A stretch of 64,000 bases of DNA from Verpa conica (taxonomy: Eukaryota; Ascomycota; Pezizomycetes; Pezizales; Morchellaceae): the NCBI GenBank assembly GCA_033030425.1, contig JAUFSD010000011.1:372001-436000 (forward strand), written 5' to 3'. The translations under genes were made by a program, and so were the position numbers. Under the pieces are notes generated by a model. That model worked only from the letters and a program-made list of their open reading frames with translations, was not told the DNA's origin and searched no databases. This document shows positions 43,626-55,121 of the stretch, in pieces; the stretch's first letter is position 1, and each line of letters opens with the position of its first letter.

Positions 43626-46600
43626 TCACAGCGTCGACTGTTCAAGATCTTCCTCTAGGCTTGCAATAAGTGTTGATATTTTATCATCCAGGGCATTATA
43701 ATGCTGTCCCATCGTTGCCCTTATAGCTACTAATACCTCCCCCTCTTTCCTCATTTTAGCCAAATCCTCCTCAATAACCTTCGCAGCCTTGATGTGTTCT
43801 GCTTTCACCTTCTCGCTAGCAAGCTTTAACCTAGTTAAAAACTCATCATATTCGTTTTTATGAGAGTCACCTAGTCGCTTTACTATCTCATTCCCTTGCT
43901 TCTCGAATTCTTTAATGACCTCCATGGCTATCTCTTCACCGCTCATGAGGTATCTCAGAAGCCCCTGTAAAGGCAATTAGCTTCCTCTCCTAGCTTCATT
44001 AGTCCCACTGGAATTCACTAGGGTCAACGTACCCGAGAAATCTGGCCCAACACAGCCAAAGTTTCTCTGTGATAGTTCGGTAGCGACTGCTGCCAACGCA
44101 TATTAGTTCCGTCTTCATCCTCAGGCTCTTCATCTTCATATTCTTCGTCGGTATCAGAATCTTCAGAATCATCTGTATCGGAATCAGGGTCAGAATCATC
44201 ACTGTCGCCACCCAACATGTCTCTTTCCGGGCTCTGCCGTTCTTGCCTCTGATTTCGCTCCTGGGGGTTTCCAGCGAAGTCTCGACCCATCCCGGAGTCG
44301 TCGTAATCGCTTTCATTAACCAAAGTCTTATCTAGATCTCCTGAGTTCAAACTCTTACTTGGTCCCTGAGCTCGGTTATCACAACTATTTTTATTCGCCT
44401 TGAGTCCCGATTCCTGAAGCCACTTGGAAAAACTAGTTTTTGGATGCTTTTCGTCCATGGGTACGCCTAAAGCCTTGAGATTCATTTCAAATAACGTTTA
44501 GAGGGTTTTTATACATACCTGAGAGCACACCATTTACCACTTGTGGCATCTCTTCTAACTCTGAAAGTATATGTTTGGAGGCTATAGGCCTCCTTATATT
44601 CAAAAGAGTACTCTCACTGAACTGCGGCAAGCCCACTTTGGTCTCTGGGAAGGGCTTAGTAACCTGATGAGCTATAGGTAGTTTTCGTAGGGTAAGACTG
44701 CCGTCTGACTTTTGGGGGTGTACGGTAGAAAGCTTAAAAGAATCTTGTTGAGAAAATAACTTCGGTTGCTCATTATTCGGATCATCACTATCAGAAATCT
44801 CAATGATACTGATCTTGCGGCTGGTACGTTCCTGATGAGCTTCAATGCCCTTGCTTGTTGTAATAAACTCTTCGTCTTCTGAAATCCTTTCAAAATCTTC
44901 TAGATTGTTGGTAGAATATTTTTGATCGTCATCATTTGATGTGTCTCTCATTTCTAGATCGGTCTCTCCATCACTGGTGTCTTGGAGGCCAAGGTAACTC
45001 GTACGTTGTGGCTCTTTAGGGGGCCTAGTTGCTATTGGACCTATACCACTGTCTTCCTGGGATATAGATGCTCTTTGCTGTAAATAGTCCTGCTTGTCTA
45101 CGACATCAATCATAACAAGGTCATCTGTATGCTCGTCTTCACTAACCCTCTCTTCGTGGTATCGATCACTCCCACCGATTTCAACAGGCTCTATTGACTT
45201 GCTTAGTCTGTGCACAGGCGCCAGCAGTGGACTTCCATTCTTGTCAACCTGAATCACACAAAGTTAGCCTCTCACAGGACCGATGCCATTATTAATAGCA
45301 TGTATGAATTATACCACTGTTTCTGTCTCTCTTCTCATATGGCAAACAATAAACGGGCCTGGTTTCTTCTCTCGGGTTGCTACTCGATCCTCTTCATCAC
45401 TTGCGAAAAAAAACAGACTCAAGGCACGTTCTGTGATAGGTGGGGGTGTGTCGGGATTGTTGTCATCATCACTTGTAAATAACCCATCTTGTACGAGAGA
45501 ATTATCTACGTGAAAATTATCTATAGCTGTAGTTCGACCTTGGTTTTTCGGACCCTGGCTACTCCAAGAAATTATCTGTACTTTTCTTGCTAAATGATCG
45601 TCAATAAGCACCTCAGAGGGGCTGGGGGCCTGTGGTGTTTCAAGAGCTTTGATTTTTTGTCTTGAGGTATCAAGTGGGGGTAATACACTCCTTCCCTGCT
45701 CTTGTAGTAGGGTTAAATCTTGAGAGTGGTCGCTTCGAGGATTTTTTAAGCTTTCGGAAATACAGTGTGAACTAGGGACTTCTAGGTTCATGAGCGCAGT
45801 AGGTGCTGCGTTTTCCTTAGCCAGCTCTCGGTGATCTATGGTCAGTGGGGTTGTTTGGCCTGAATATTTCAAATTAGACTCTCCTACTATATAATCCCCA
45901 CCCTCTAGATATTTCTCTGTTTCAGGAATATTTTGGTCTTTGACCGATTCTTTTATGTCATGTAGTATCACTCGCTTTATTGTCCTTGTAGGATCAACGC
46001 TCTGTAGAACTGACCCTACCCGAGATGAAGTCCTTGCCTTTATTTCTTCCGGGTCACTAGATAAATTTTCGCTTGGAGTTAAGTCGATATAGACATTCCC
46101 TAGATGAGTAGAGTTCTTAGGAGTTTCGGATCTCATCGGCCTGTCGTGACTTATCACACTTGTCTGTGATAGTGTCCTAAAGACTTCTCCATCGGGCTTT
46201 GCGAGTTTTTGATTCTCTTGTATTTCAGTTTCACTTTTATGAATACTCCCCATAGGGTCTGCTAAGATTTCGCTAGCTTCCGTGCCCGGACTAGGACTCC
46301 GCTGGGCCATTTTGTGCTTCCCTCCAGAGCGGTAGCTAACATTTTTGGCTTTTCCTGTTTTTTTCTCGGTAGATTCTCTTTCTAAGGCGGCCTCTGCTGT
46401 CTCTTTAGAGTTTTGTTTCTCTACCTCAATGCTATTCCTTTTTCTTTCTGTAGACTTTGCGGCAAGCTCCATCTTCGCTCGTAAGCGAGTTTTAGGTCTC
46501 CATGAGCTATCATCGTCCGCCTCACTTGTGTTAAGAAATGGGTCTAGTCTAGGGCGCTTTCCTTGGTTTGCTGGTGCCTTTCTTGCGGGCTGTGAAGGCG

Positions 46601-49600
46601 ACGTCACTCTTGCCCTAGCAGTCTTTGGTTGTTCCGGTCTCTTTCGCTTGTTTGGTGGGTTAATATCTTCATTTCCGCTACCTCTAGAAGCCACACGTTT
46701 AGTAAGTATAGATGCAGGAGCAGTTTTCAGGACTGCCTTTGCTTTTGGCGAACAGGTAGGCGACGTCTGTAATTCCAACCAGTCTTCTTCATCAGCTATA
46801 CGCTTAGCCGATGCCAACGCAGGAACAATCTTCAAAGTCGTCATTGATCTTCGAGGAGGCAATCTCTCATCTTCCACTAACTTTAATGCTTCGTTCTCAC
46901 TATTCTCAGCAGCCATGTGCTTGAACGATACCGACTGAGGGACTCTCTTCTGTTCCTGCCTTAGCTTTGGCAGCGGTGTTGGTGCACGAATAGGAGATTC
47001 TTCCTCCTCCTCCAATGATTTCATCTCTTCGTCTTCGTTGTCCTGAGCTAATGTATGCTTTAGCAATACAGATGCAGGGGCAGCCTTCTGTTTCTGTTTC
47101 GGTTTCATCCTTGACCTGAGTGAGTAGGTAGATAATTTATTTTCTTGTTGCACCTCCTCGTCTTCACTGCCCTGAATAGCAGTACTCTTAGAAAATTTTA
47201 GAACAACCTGGCGATTTGGCCTAAGATTCTTTTGCTTTGGCATTGGGGGATTGATAGGCATCTTCAACCCTTGAACAGACCCGATTTCTTCATCGGAGTC
47301 TAGAATAAGCTCATTCGACTTTGGTTCCGGCTTCGTCACAGATTTCTTTCCATTCACCGGCTTCTTAGGCTGTAGTTTTCGTTTTGCTGGCAGTTTTACT
47401 TTCTGAGCGGGCATCTCTTTCTGAGGTGGAGCCTTCAGCCGTCCTTTCCCTTTCCTTGTAGAAATCTTTCCTTCTGTTCCCGATTCCCCGGATTCGGGCA
47501 AGTCCCAAATACTGGTGTCCTCTGGTGATACTAATTTCTTTTTTCCTGACTTCGTAGCCCGTGTACGAGTTTTAGATACGACAGTTGACTTGGTAGCTAC
47601 GGTCTGCGCTTTTTTTATTTTATTGGATGGGTTATTCTTGCTTGGAATCCCCTCCTTGGGCTTCTCTTTATCCTTAACTCTATTTTTAATTCTATAGCTA
47701 CTTGGAGGGGTGTGTAGTTCATCCTGAACCTCGGCGACATTAGAGATTGTGATTTCTTTAGGTTTAAGTTCAATAGACAAGGGGACTTCCTTGACTATAA
47801 GACCCTGAGAAAGCAGTTCTCCAGGGACTGAAGGCCATAGATCCTCTGCTAGATTAGCCTGAGAATTCCCAATCACTGGAATATCAAGATATCCGGTGGC
47901 TAATAAATCTTTCGAAGGAGCATCCAAAATTCCAGTAACATAAGGAACTACTGGTCGAGGCCCCTCTTGGTTTTCTTTTGCTTTCCTAGTCGTCTTGCGT
48001 TTAAGGATTCTGAAAACTTCCTCCAGATCTTCTTCATCGCTAATAACTGTTACTCCAGATGGCTCTGGGTCGTGACCAGCAATCGCATTCGGTAATTCCT
48101 CAACCTGTGGTAATTGCCGAATTTTTTGAGGGGGCCTGAAAGACGGCGACGAGTTTCTTATGCTTATTTCTGAGATACCTCTAAGTCTGTCATTGACAGC
48201 GAGGGGTACACGTAGACTCAAATCCGGGGCCAATTTGTTTATCTCGGTGGGATTTTGAGAGGAATTCGAAGTAATAGGTGCTTGTACTTTACGGGTATTT
48301 GATGCCAGTTCTGGGGATCCTTTACCAGAAATAGCGTTCTCTAAACCTTCATCAGGATCTGTTACTGAACTAGCATACCCATTATTTATTTTTGGGCTCT
48401 CCAATACTTTCATGATATCTTTTCGGTGACGCTCTAACTCATTTAGCTTTTCTTGCTGAGACCTATAGTATGCAGGATTCGCTTGTATATCCTTCATCGG
48501 TGCACTAGTCATCGGCCACCGACTACCATTTCGCTGTAAAACCGTGTCCCGACATCTCTCTACATCCTCTGTAAAATCTTCTAACTCGTCCTTGTAACAC
48601 AGAATTGTAACATTATCGGAATCTGAAGATGGCCGCATTGAGAGAAGATAGAGATAGCCGTCTTCATCGTAGTCACAGAGATGAAGCTTGAAATAAGTGA
48701 GATCGTTCATTGAATCTTCAGTTACGACTTGTTTTGTGAGCTCAATTCTACTAATATTAGCAATCTTAAAATCCACCCAGTCGGGAGACCGGTCTTTATT
48801 AGGTGGAATATATATGCTGAAGATTTCAGCAATACTGATTGAGATCGCGCCCATGTCCGGGCTTATGGGACTGTTATTTCCGAGTTTAACCTGGAGACCA
48901 GCATAGCCTGTTGGGGAGCTATTTTCTGTTCAACATGACTGTCATTTCTGGTGATAGGTGAGGGTTGGTAAAACAAAGTGGTACCTACCCATAGTCTAGG
49001 TCATACCTATTCAATTCCATCTCAGTGATAAAACTTGCAAAACCACTCTCCCATTGTGACCCACTCTGTAGTGGGAAGTCTTTGGCAAAATTATCAGTCT
49101 CGCTAGACTGGAAGAATTTTGCTAGCTGATACTGTATGTCTTCCTCGCTCTCGAAGTCCCGCATCATCTGCCAAATAATCTTCCCCGCAACAATTTTTAA
49201 CATCCTATCAGCTCCACTGACAATGATTTCCCCTATGTCCTTGCTGCCCCCAAATCAATCATCAGCAGTATAAACGGGTACAATATACTTAGACATAGGA
49301 ACATACAAAAATTTATCTGGCAGTTTCCAAACACGTTCCCTGTTTGCCCCTGATTCTTCTAATAACTCCACAAGCAACAAGCCTCCCCAGCGTCTTGAGA
49401 ACCCAGATTCCCTAGCATCGATAAAGTAGTCAAGTAGTCTAACAGCAAGGGACTCCCCAATCTTGTCTTTATAGTCGACCAATACTTCTTTTGACATCGC
49501 TAGTTTACTATTCTCGTCTCCTAGAGTCTCAAGTGCTTCCTGTTTCAATCATTATTATTACACCTGTAACGATTCTTCCAAATTCTTACCAGAAGCAAAC

Positions 49601-50060
49601 TACTCACTATCAATCGGAAAAGGCCTTGATCTCTCGCTAGACAGGGCTCCGCTTCTAGAAGAATTCTCGTAACGAGGATAAAAGTGGCAGTGTCTAGGTA
49701 ACACCACCGCTCAAAGTCCTCTTCGCTAATAGAACTGACGAGATACTTGATTTGTTTGGGATCGTAGCGGGCCTATTACTGGCTTAGCTGATGTTTCTAT
49801 ACATATTCTAATATTAGTGAGATAGCTTTTTACTTTTGTTTCTCTAGCTAGGTCTTTGAGTAGACCGAGTCTCGTATCAAGGCTTTCTTTTAGTGATGGG
49901 GGGATCCTGCCCGAAGATAACTATGATCAGTGCTGAAGATATTTGCATAAACAATAGAGGGTCACCTGAGAGATGCATGCTTTCCAGCAGTCCCAAGGCC
50001 AGAAGACTTAAAGTGATTGGCCAAGGCATCAATTGGATCTATGATACTGGGAGTATCCAT
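43626..50060 (-). CDS. 1981-aa protein with meiotic chromosome-axis-like architecture
   Basis: Nine exons on the minus strand: 49966-50060, 49834-49906, 49590-49772, 49307-49539, 48989-49243, 45315-48918, 44519-45248, 44033-44466, 43626-43964 (5946 nt; every junction in frame). Residues 1-280 are helical and repeat-like (FERWCYLDTATFILVTRILL, GESLAVRLLDYFIDARESGF, RMLKIVAGKIIWQMM). Residues about 285-420 look like a beta-rich domain (ISIAEIFSIYIPPNKDRSPD, YFKLHLCDYDEDGYLYLLSM). A long basic/acidic disordered region follows to about 1865. The last 113 residues form a coiled coil (LASEKVKAEHIKAAKVIEED). Armadillo-like plus PH-like domain, disorder and C-terminal coil is the layout of axis core proteins SYCP2, Red1 and ASY3; this match is by architecture only. 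SUMO-interaction-like motifs are visible: VTVISDEED, LILDSDEE, VYIDLTPSE, IIEISDSDD. Head-to-head with the KxE-repeat gene. The gene is secure; its identity is a hypothesis. Confidence 0.88.
46690..47230 (-). repeat. Internal degenerate repeat in the axis-like protein
   Basis: Inside the disordered region of the 1981-aa protein four or five units of roughly 30-50 residues share a core of the form K-x-x-P-A-S-x-x-x-K-x-x-A followed by an acidic patch: AAPASVLLKHTLAQDNED, RVPQSVSFKHMAAENSEN, IVPALASAKRIADEED and TAPASILTKRVASRGSGN. The recurrence is visible directly; its role is unknown. Confidence 0.6.
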
Positions 50061-50406
50061 CGTGCGTAATTCTAGATCGCTAATTCAGTATGATTCTGGC
50101 AGTCTGGATTGGCCTGTGATGAAAAATCGGCTAGACGATATAAATACACTCTAGGAGAGCCGCGATCAATATAGTCCCCTAATTTTTGACTTTAAAAAAC
50201 ATTTGTTATAGATGAATTCGATTGGTTGGAGGTTAGGCTGCTTCTGCACGTGTAGTCACTCGAGAGCGGCACTCACATAATATCACTCGATTAAAATACA
50301 TATAACCCTGTAATTAGACATGGCGCGTCCGCCCTATATTAAAGCTCCTCCAATGTAACCTATACCTATTTAAAGGATTACATTATTTACAGTTTCCTCC
50401 TTCAAA
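50061..50406. promoter_or_regulatory. Bidirectional promoter between axis-like and KxE-repeat genes
   Basis: A TA-rich 346-bp gap separates the two divergent start codons, so both genes must be driven from here. No ACGCGT or other named cell-cycle or meiotic box was found by eye. Confidence 0.5.
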
Positions 50407-51437
50407 ATGCCTTGGGGAAGTCACTGCCCCCTAGGCGATACCATAGCCCATTGTCCCTCACAGGATTCGATACCACTCGACCTTATACTAGACTTCGCCG
50501 CGAACTACACGAGTTTACCAAACATAATTTGTCCAAATAAATCCACAAACCCCCGAGACTGCATAGACTTGGCGGATCTTTCAAAGCTCCCAGAAGATAT
50601 CAGATCATTCGCCAAGGATTCTAGGTACATAAATACATGTATCCTTTCAATTCCCGCGTTCTATTTTCTTTACAACCTCGACAACAACCCTCATCTCCAT
50701 CAGCTTTCCTTCAAAGTAGCTTATTCAATCCAACATATTTCATCGAATTTCAAAATGGCAAGGATCAGTCACAGGAGACTGCGATGCAGAGCGGCAGCAA
50801 AGCTCAGCGCACTCGCAAGGGCGCGCAAGAGAGCTGAAAATATGGTTTCGGGTGGGCATTTTTCTCTTTATATCACTAGGGGTAGAAGATAGGTCAAAGA
50901 AATTGACAAAACTATTCAACAGCTGAAATTGAGCCACAGCAACAAGAGGAACAGGTTTCAGAGGTAGTTCACGAACAAAATAGGCCAGTATTAGGGCGGC
51001 CACCTGAGGTAGATCCTAGACAACACCAGGACAGGCAGCATAGACAGCAATTAGGGGTAACCTATGGACAACTCGGGCCAGAACCACCGCTAGTAGAAGA
51101 GCCTTCCTCCAGGCTTAAGATAGAGATCAAGCTAGAAGAGAACCTCGAGGTAATCCCAGAGGTCAAAGTGGAAGTCAAGGCTGAGGTCGAGATCAAGACA
51201 GAAGTGGAGGTCAAATACGAAGCCGACACCAAGATGGAAGATATCAAGATTGAGAATATCAAGATGGAAGATCTGAAGGTGGAGGATGGCATGAAGATGG
51301 AGGTTAAAGAGGAGATGCACGTGGAAGGTTCTGGGGTGGAGTACTTTGTGGAGTTCAAGTGGGAGTTTGATCCACAGATGAGCTTCGAGCGTCCGGTCGC
51401 TGCTCTTCTGTGGAGCCACGTACCCTACCGCTACTAA
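50407..51437 (+). CDS. 319-aa protein with a tandem SUMO-consensus (psi-KxE) tail
   Basis: Two exons, 50407-50851 and 50923-51437 (960 nt, in frame), with a 71-bp intron bounded by GT and CAG. It begins MPWGSHCPLGDTIAHCPSQD. The first exon encodes a globular-looking segment (SIPLDLILDFAANYTSLPN, DLADLSKLPEDIRSF) and a basic helix (LRCRAAAKLSALARARKRAE). The first exon may contain a further intron starting at about 50624, because codon quality drops between 50624 and 50760; the frame closes either way. Exon 2 encodes a Gln/Glu/Pro-rich stretch and then, from 51114 to 51314, a run of KxE tetrapeptides such as IKLE, VKVE, VKAE, IKTE, VKYE, IKIE, IKME, LKVE and MKME. These fit the SUMO acceptor consensus (hydrophobic-K-x-E). 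The C-terminus returns to a folded-looking, Trp-containing segment (FVEFKWEFDPQMSFE). No family recognised. Confidence 0.65.
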
Positions 51438-52835
51438 TCGTGAACGGGTTGATGTGCATCTTTCTGAGCCCTTGTAAACCATAAGCATTCGTTACAATAA
51501 ATAAGCTTCATATCGTCTAGCTTGAGGTTAATGCAGCCAAAAAGCCTATGGGTTATATAGCCCCGAGTTAGAGCTCCAAGGGCAGGAAACACATGAATAA
51601 TCCGAACACAACCGAGCCTGTTGGTAATAGTAGGCGTTTTCCAGTTACCACAGATGCTATTTTATCTCCTAATATTAGCTGCATATCTGTGCCACAACAA
51701 ACGCGCATTGCGATAGCACCACCAATTACCCCAAGGGTTTATATATACCAAATAATCTTGTATCATGAGGTAATACTTGTTATTGTGGTGGTGTTGGAAG
51801 AGGTTTAGATCTTGGTACCCAGTAGTAACTGCCGTGAGCCGTGTCTGGGTAAGGTTACTGATCACCGCCCATGACTCGGTACTCTAGTCCATCGTTCCTA
51901 GGGTGTAGACTCATGAGATCATACACCCAAATCCTAACACTACAGGATTATACTTAAGAAACCTAACCAAACAGAGCTATCCCATCAATATACTCCGTAC
52001 TCATATTGGGGTTCGAGGTCACTTGTCACATTAAACATAAACCTTTCATCCGAACCTGCTTTTCCATTCTTTTCCATTCGCCAGTCCCCGATCGACTCGT
52101 TTCAATCAAAAGCAAGGTATCTCGAAACTCTAAAAGCACACAAGACAAATAAAACAATAAAAGAAATGGCTCGAACTAGACAAGGTAGCCTAGATACTAG
52201 GTACATGTAATGGTGATGGTAGTAGCGAGTGGATGGAGGATGAGGGTATCTCTAAACGAGCGAATGAGTTGAGTGAGACAAGCCGGGGAATAACAAACAG
52301 GTACAAAACAGATCCATCATACCCACGCCGCTGGGAACTTTGTGCCTTACTTTTAACACTGCCACCTCAGTGTCGCCGCTGTGATCTTACTCCGGACTAC
52401 CCTTGGAATAAAGAAAAAATGAACAGTAAGAAAGGAACTCGTATCACCCATAGAACCCTGAATACAGACAACACTAAGAAATTAAGGGAATAAGAAATAA
52501 AGTCAATGCACTGAAATGCTACGCTCAACTCCAACCAAGAAACTATAAAATAAAATAAAAACCACCAAAACGGCTCACCGTCGCTATAAAGGGAAAACAC
52601 GTACTCAAAAACAAAATAAATAAACAAAAAGAAAGGGATGCAGAGGTAGTGCGGGGAGTGCTGGGAATATAATCCCCTCAGGAGGCAGACACAAGTATAT
52701 AAATCCTGCCAGAGGGTTAATGAGTATCCGTCAACCCAGAGAGAAAACACTCCAAAAAAGCACGTATTAAAAGAAAATTAAAGAGTAAAGAAACTTGATA
52801 TCAAGGCCAAACAGCCCACAGTAAAGTCCTCGAAT
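51438..52835. other. Convergent intergenic region
   Basis: About 1.4 kb of AT-rich sequence between convergent genes, including the 3' UTR of the RhoGAP gene (A-rich at 52490-52830 on the plus strand). Short frames at 51593-51808 and 52233-52493 have no support. Nothing else is visible. Confidence 0.5.
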
Positions 52836-55121
52836 TTAAAGCATTCCCCCTTCCTTCAACATGGGACTGATCGGCTCAATCCTTGGTAATGGCGCCCCCA
52901 GCATTGCTGGCGAATGTTTCCCCCCACGATCGCTGCTAATACTTCCCCTCGGCGTACACCCAGTTTCCACATTCAGGCTGAGTTGGTCCGAATCCTTACT
53001 TTGAATTGAAAATTTCCCAGCCGGTGATTTCCCAGCCGGTGATCTAGGTGGCGGCTGATAGTTGGTTTCGATGCGGAGGCTGTTCAACTCATCGATGTCT
53101 TTCTTACGGATAACAGTTCGTGAACCCTCTGGTGATCTTGCTCTTGGTTTTTGCTTCACTATAGGAGGTGCAGGAGGAGGAGTAGGGGTACTAGAAGGAG
53201 GCGGATTTTCTAGGGCATCTTTCCAATCCTCAATTTCATCCATATCTCTTTCTCTGGAACGTTGAGTCTCCTTCGATCGTTCGCGGGATTTTGACTTTTC
53301 CTTCTCCCTGCGTCTCCGCACTTCCCGTTCTAGCTCTCTTTCGGCCTCTACTAGACGATCTGTACCAGCTTTACTTGCAGATCTACTCCGACCTGTTGAC
53401 AGTACAGGCGATTTGTTTGACTGTTGACGGCCTGACCCGTTTGATGGCCAGCGGTCTACGCCGCTCCCGTTAGGTATAGTATCCGCGCGGCCGGCCGACC
53501 TTGATCTAGGCTCGTTGGGTATAGGCGAAGGTTGGTTATAGCGATTATACGAATGTGAAGCTGAAGACGCAATCGAAGGGTTACGACGTGGAGCTAGTAG
53601 AGTCTTTTCGTATTCTTCATCTTCTGTCAAGCAACCCGCCCAACAGTCCGACCAACTATTGACTAACCAGTTGAAGCAAAAGCGGTCGATTCGAAGTGTA
53701 GAGCAGAAGATCATGCCAAGATTGGCAAGGCCCATCTTATTTACATCAGAAGCACCACAGATGGCACTCAGGTGTGAAAAAAGGTGATGAAGGAGATAGT
53801 AATTCTATAATATTTTATAAGCTCCTTGCAAGTCAAGCTCAAGATTAAAGAGAGGATTTCTTACATATGGTGGAAGGTTTGATAGCTCATCAACAAAGGC
53901 TTGTGGCGGCTTGATGGCATCTGTTACGTCCTTACACTTTTCATAAACACGTTTCTGAACATCGTTGGGAAGGATAGCCTCAGGTAGGGATCTAAACCAT
54001 CCCTTCAGTAATGAAGAGACGGTATGAAGATCATCAGGTGGATTGTCGAAAAGATCGATATCGTGGTCTGGGATGCACGTCAGCCACTAGGTCAAGAAAG
54101 GCTAGAAAATCTTGGTAGGGTCTAAACATACGAATCTTGAAGTCTGCCCTCAGCTCATCGACTACAGACGTGCTCCCTGGTATCCGATAAATACCCAATT
54201 CGTGGGGACCATGGACATTGAGGTATCTAGACATACACCGTCTACATTAATGGACTTTCTCCTTGATTGAAAATCGTCCAGGACGGTAAATACATACTGT
54301 AAACATCTATAAGCCAAAGCAGGCATCCAATATGCACCATCGCCAACCATTTTTCTATCACTCACAACCCTGGTCTTTATAACTGCATCCTTCAGCTCCA
54401 TACCGAAAACATCGATATCATTGCTTGTATCCCTTTTTTCACAATTTGACTTTTGCGATTTTGAGTCCTTTTCCTTTTGCTTCTTGATCTTGTCCCAAGC
54501 CTCGTGAGATTTTTTACCGAAGAACTTTGCAACTTTTGATCCATCCGCTTGGATCTGCTCCCGTCCCTTTTTGACAATACTCAGCAAGCTGGCGCCTTCA
54601 GCAGATGTAGAACGTTGCGGATGAGGCCGGTGAGGGAGGGGCGGAGGGTTTTCAGTACCGGGTGATGAAGGGGAAGAATGATGCTTGATTGAAGATGGCG
54701 AGACTGAGTTCAGAGATGTCTGCGACTTTGAAGCCGACTTCGAAGCCTTTGAGCTCCCCTTTAGACGCGATCTTGACTGGCCAGGTGAATTAGTGGTGAG
54801 CTTTAACGGTGGAGTCCCACTCTCTGCGATCCGCTGAATAACTGTTGCCGTTTGTGAAGCGCTTGGAGCCATGTTTGATTTTCCAGAGGAAGGCGGCTGC
54901 TGTCCTTTGAAAAGCTTCTTCAAATCCTTTGGAGGGGCTTTTGGTGGTTGTTGTTCAGACCTTCCAAGGGGTTCAAGGGACTGTTTGACTTCCTCCTGAG
55001 CCGCAGCTACTTTTGCAATCGTTGCGGCTGTTGTCTTGTGACCTTCATGGATATGCTTCCTGCTAGTTGTACTGGTCCCGTTGGTCATGTACGCCGCAGT
55101 TTTGGGGTCTTTCTTGCCCAT
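52836..55121 (-). CDS. RhoGAP-domain GTPase-activating protein, 696 aa
   Basis: Activates GTP hydrolysis by Rho/Cdc42-type GTPases and so acts in polarity and actin control. Exons on the minus strand: 54298-55121, 54132-54226, 53865-54067, 52836-53804 (2091 nt, in frame). Residues 1-210 are Ser/Pro/Lys-rich and disordered. The GAP domain starts around FGMELKDAVIKTR and continues through RCLQYLNVHGPHELGIYRIP (joined across exon 1/2), where the Arg of GIYRIPG is the catalytic finger. DIDLFDNPPDDLHTVSSLLK and WFRSLPEAILP follow, then NYYLLHHLFSHLSAI and KMGLANLGMIFCSTLRID, which carry the usual conserved Lys, Asn and Met positions. The C-terminal 240 residues are disordered, with a charged helix (ERELEREVRRRREKEKSKSR) and a PAGKSPAGKF duplication. 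Fungi have several such proteins; I cannot say which yeast paralogue is closest. Confidence 0.95.

Noticed and set aside
46345..46938. 197-codon plus-strand frame in the large minus-strand gene
   Set aside because: Antisense to a 1201-codon exon with consistent splice phase; Ser/Phe/Leu bias is the complement of Lys/Glu codons.
49244..49281. 38-bp intron alternative in the axis-like gene
   Set aside because: A canonical GTATGT donor at 49306 gives a 63-bp intron and also keeps the frame.
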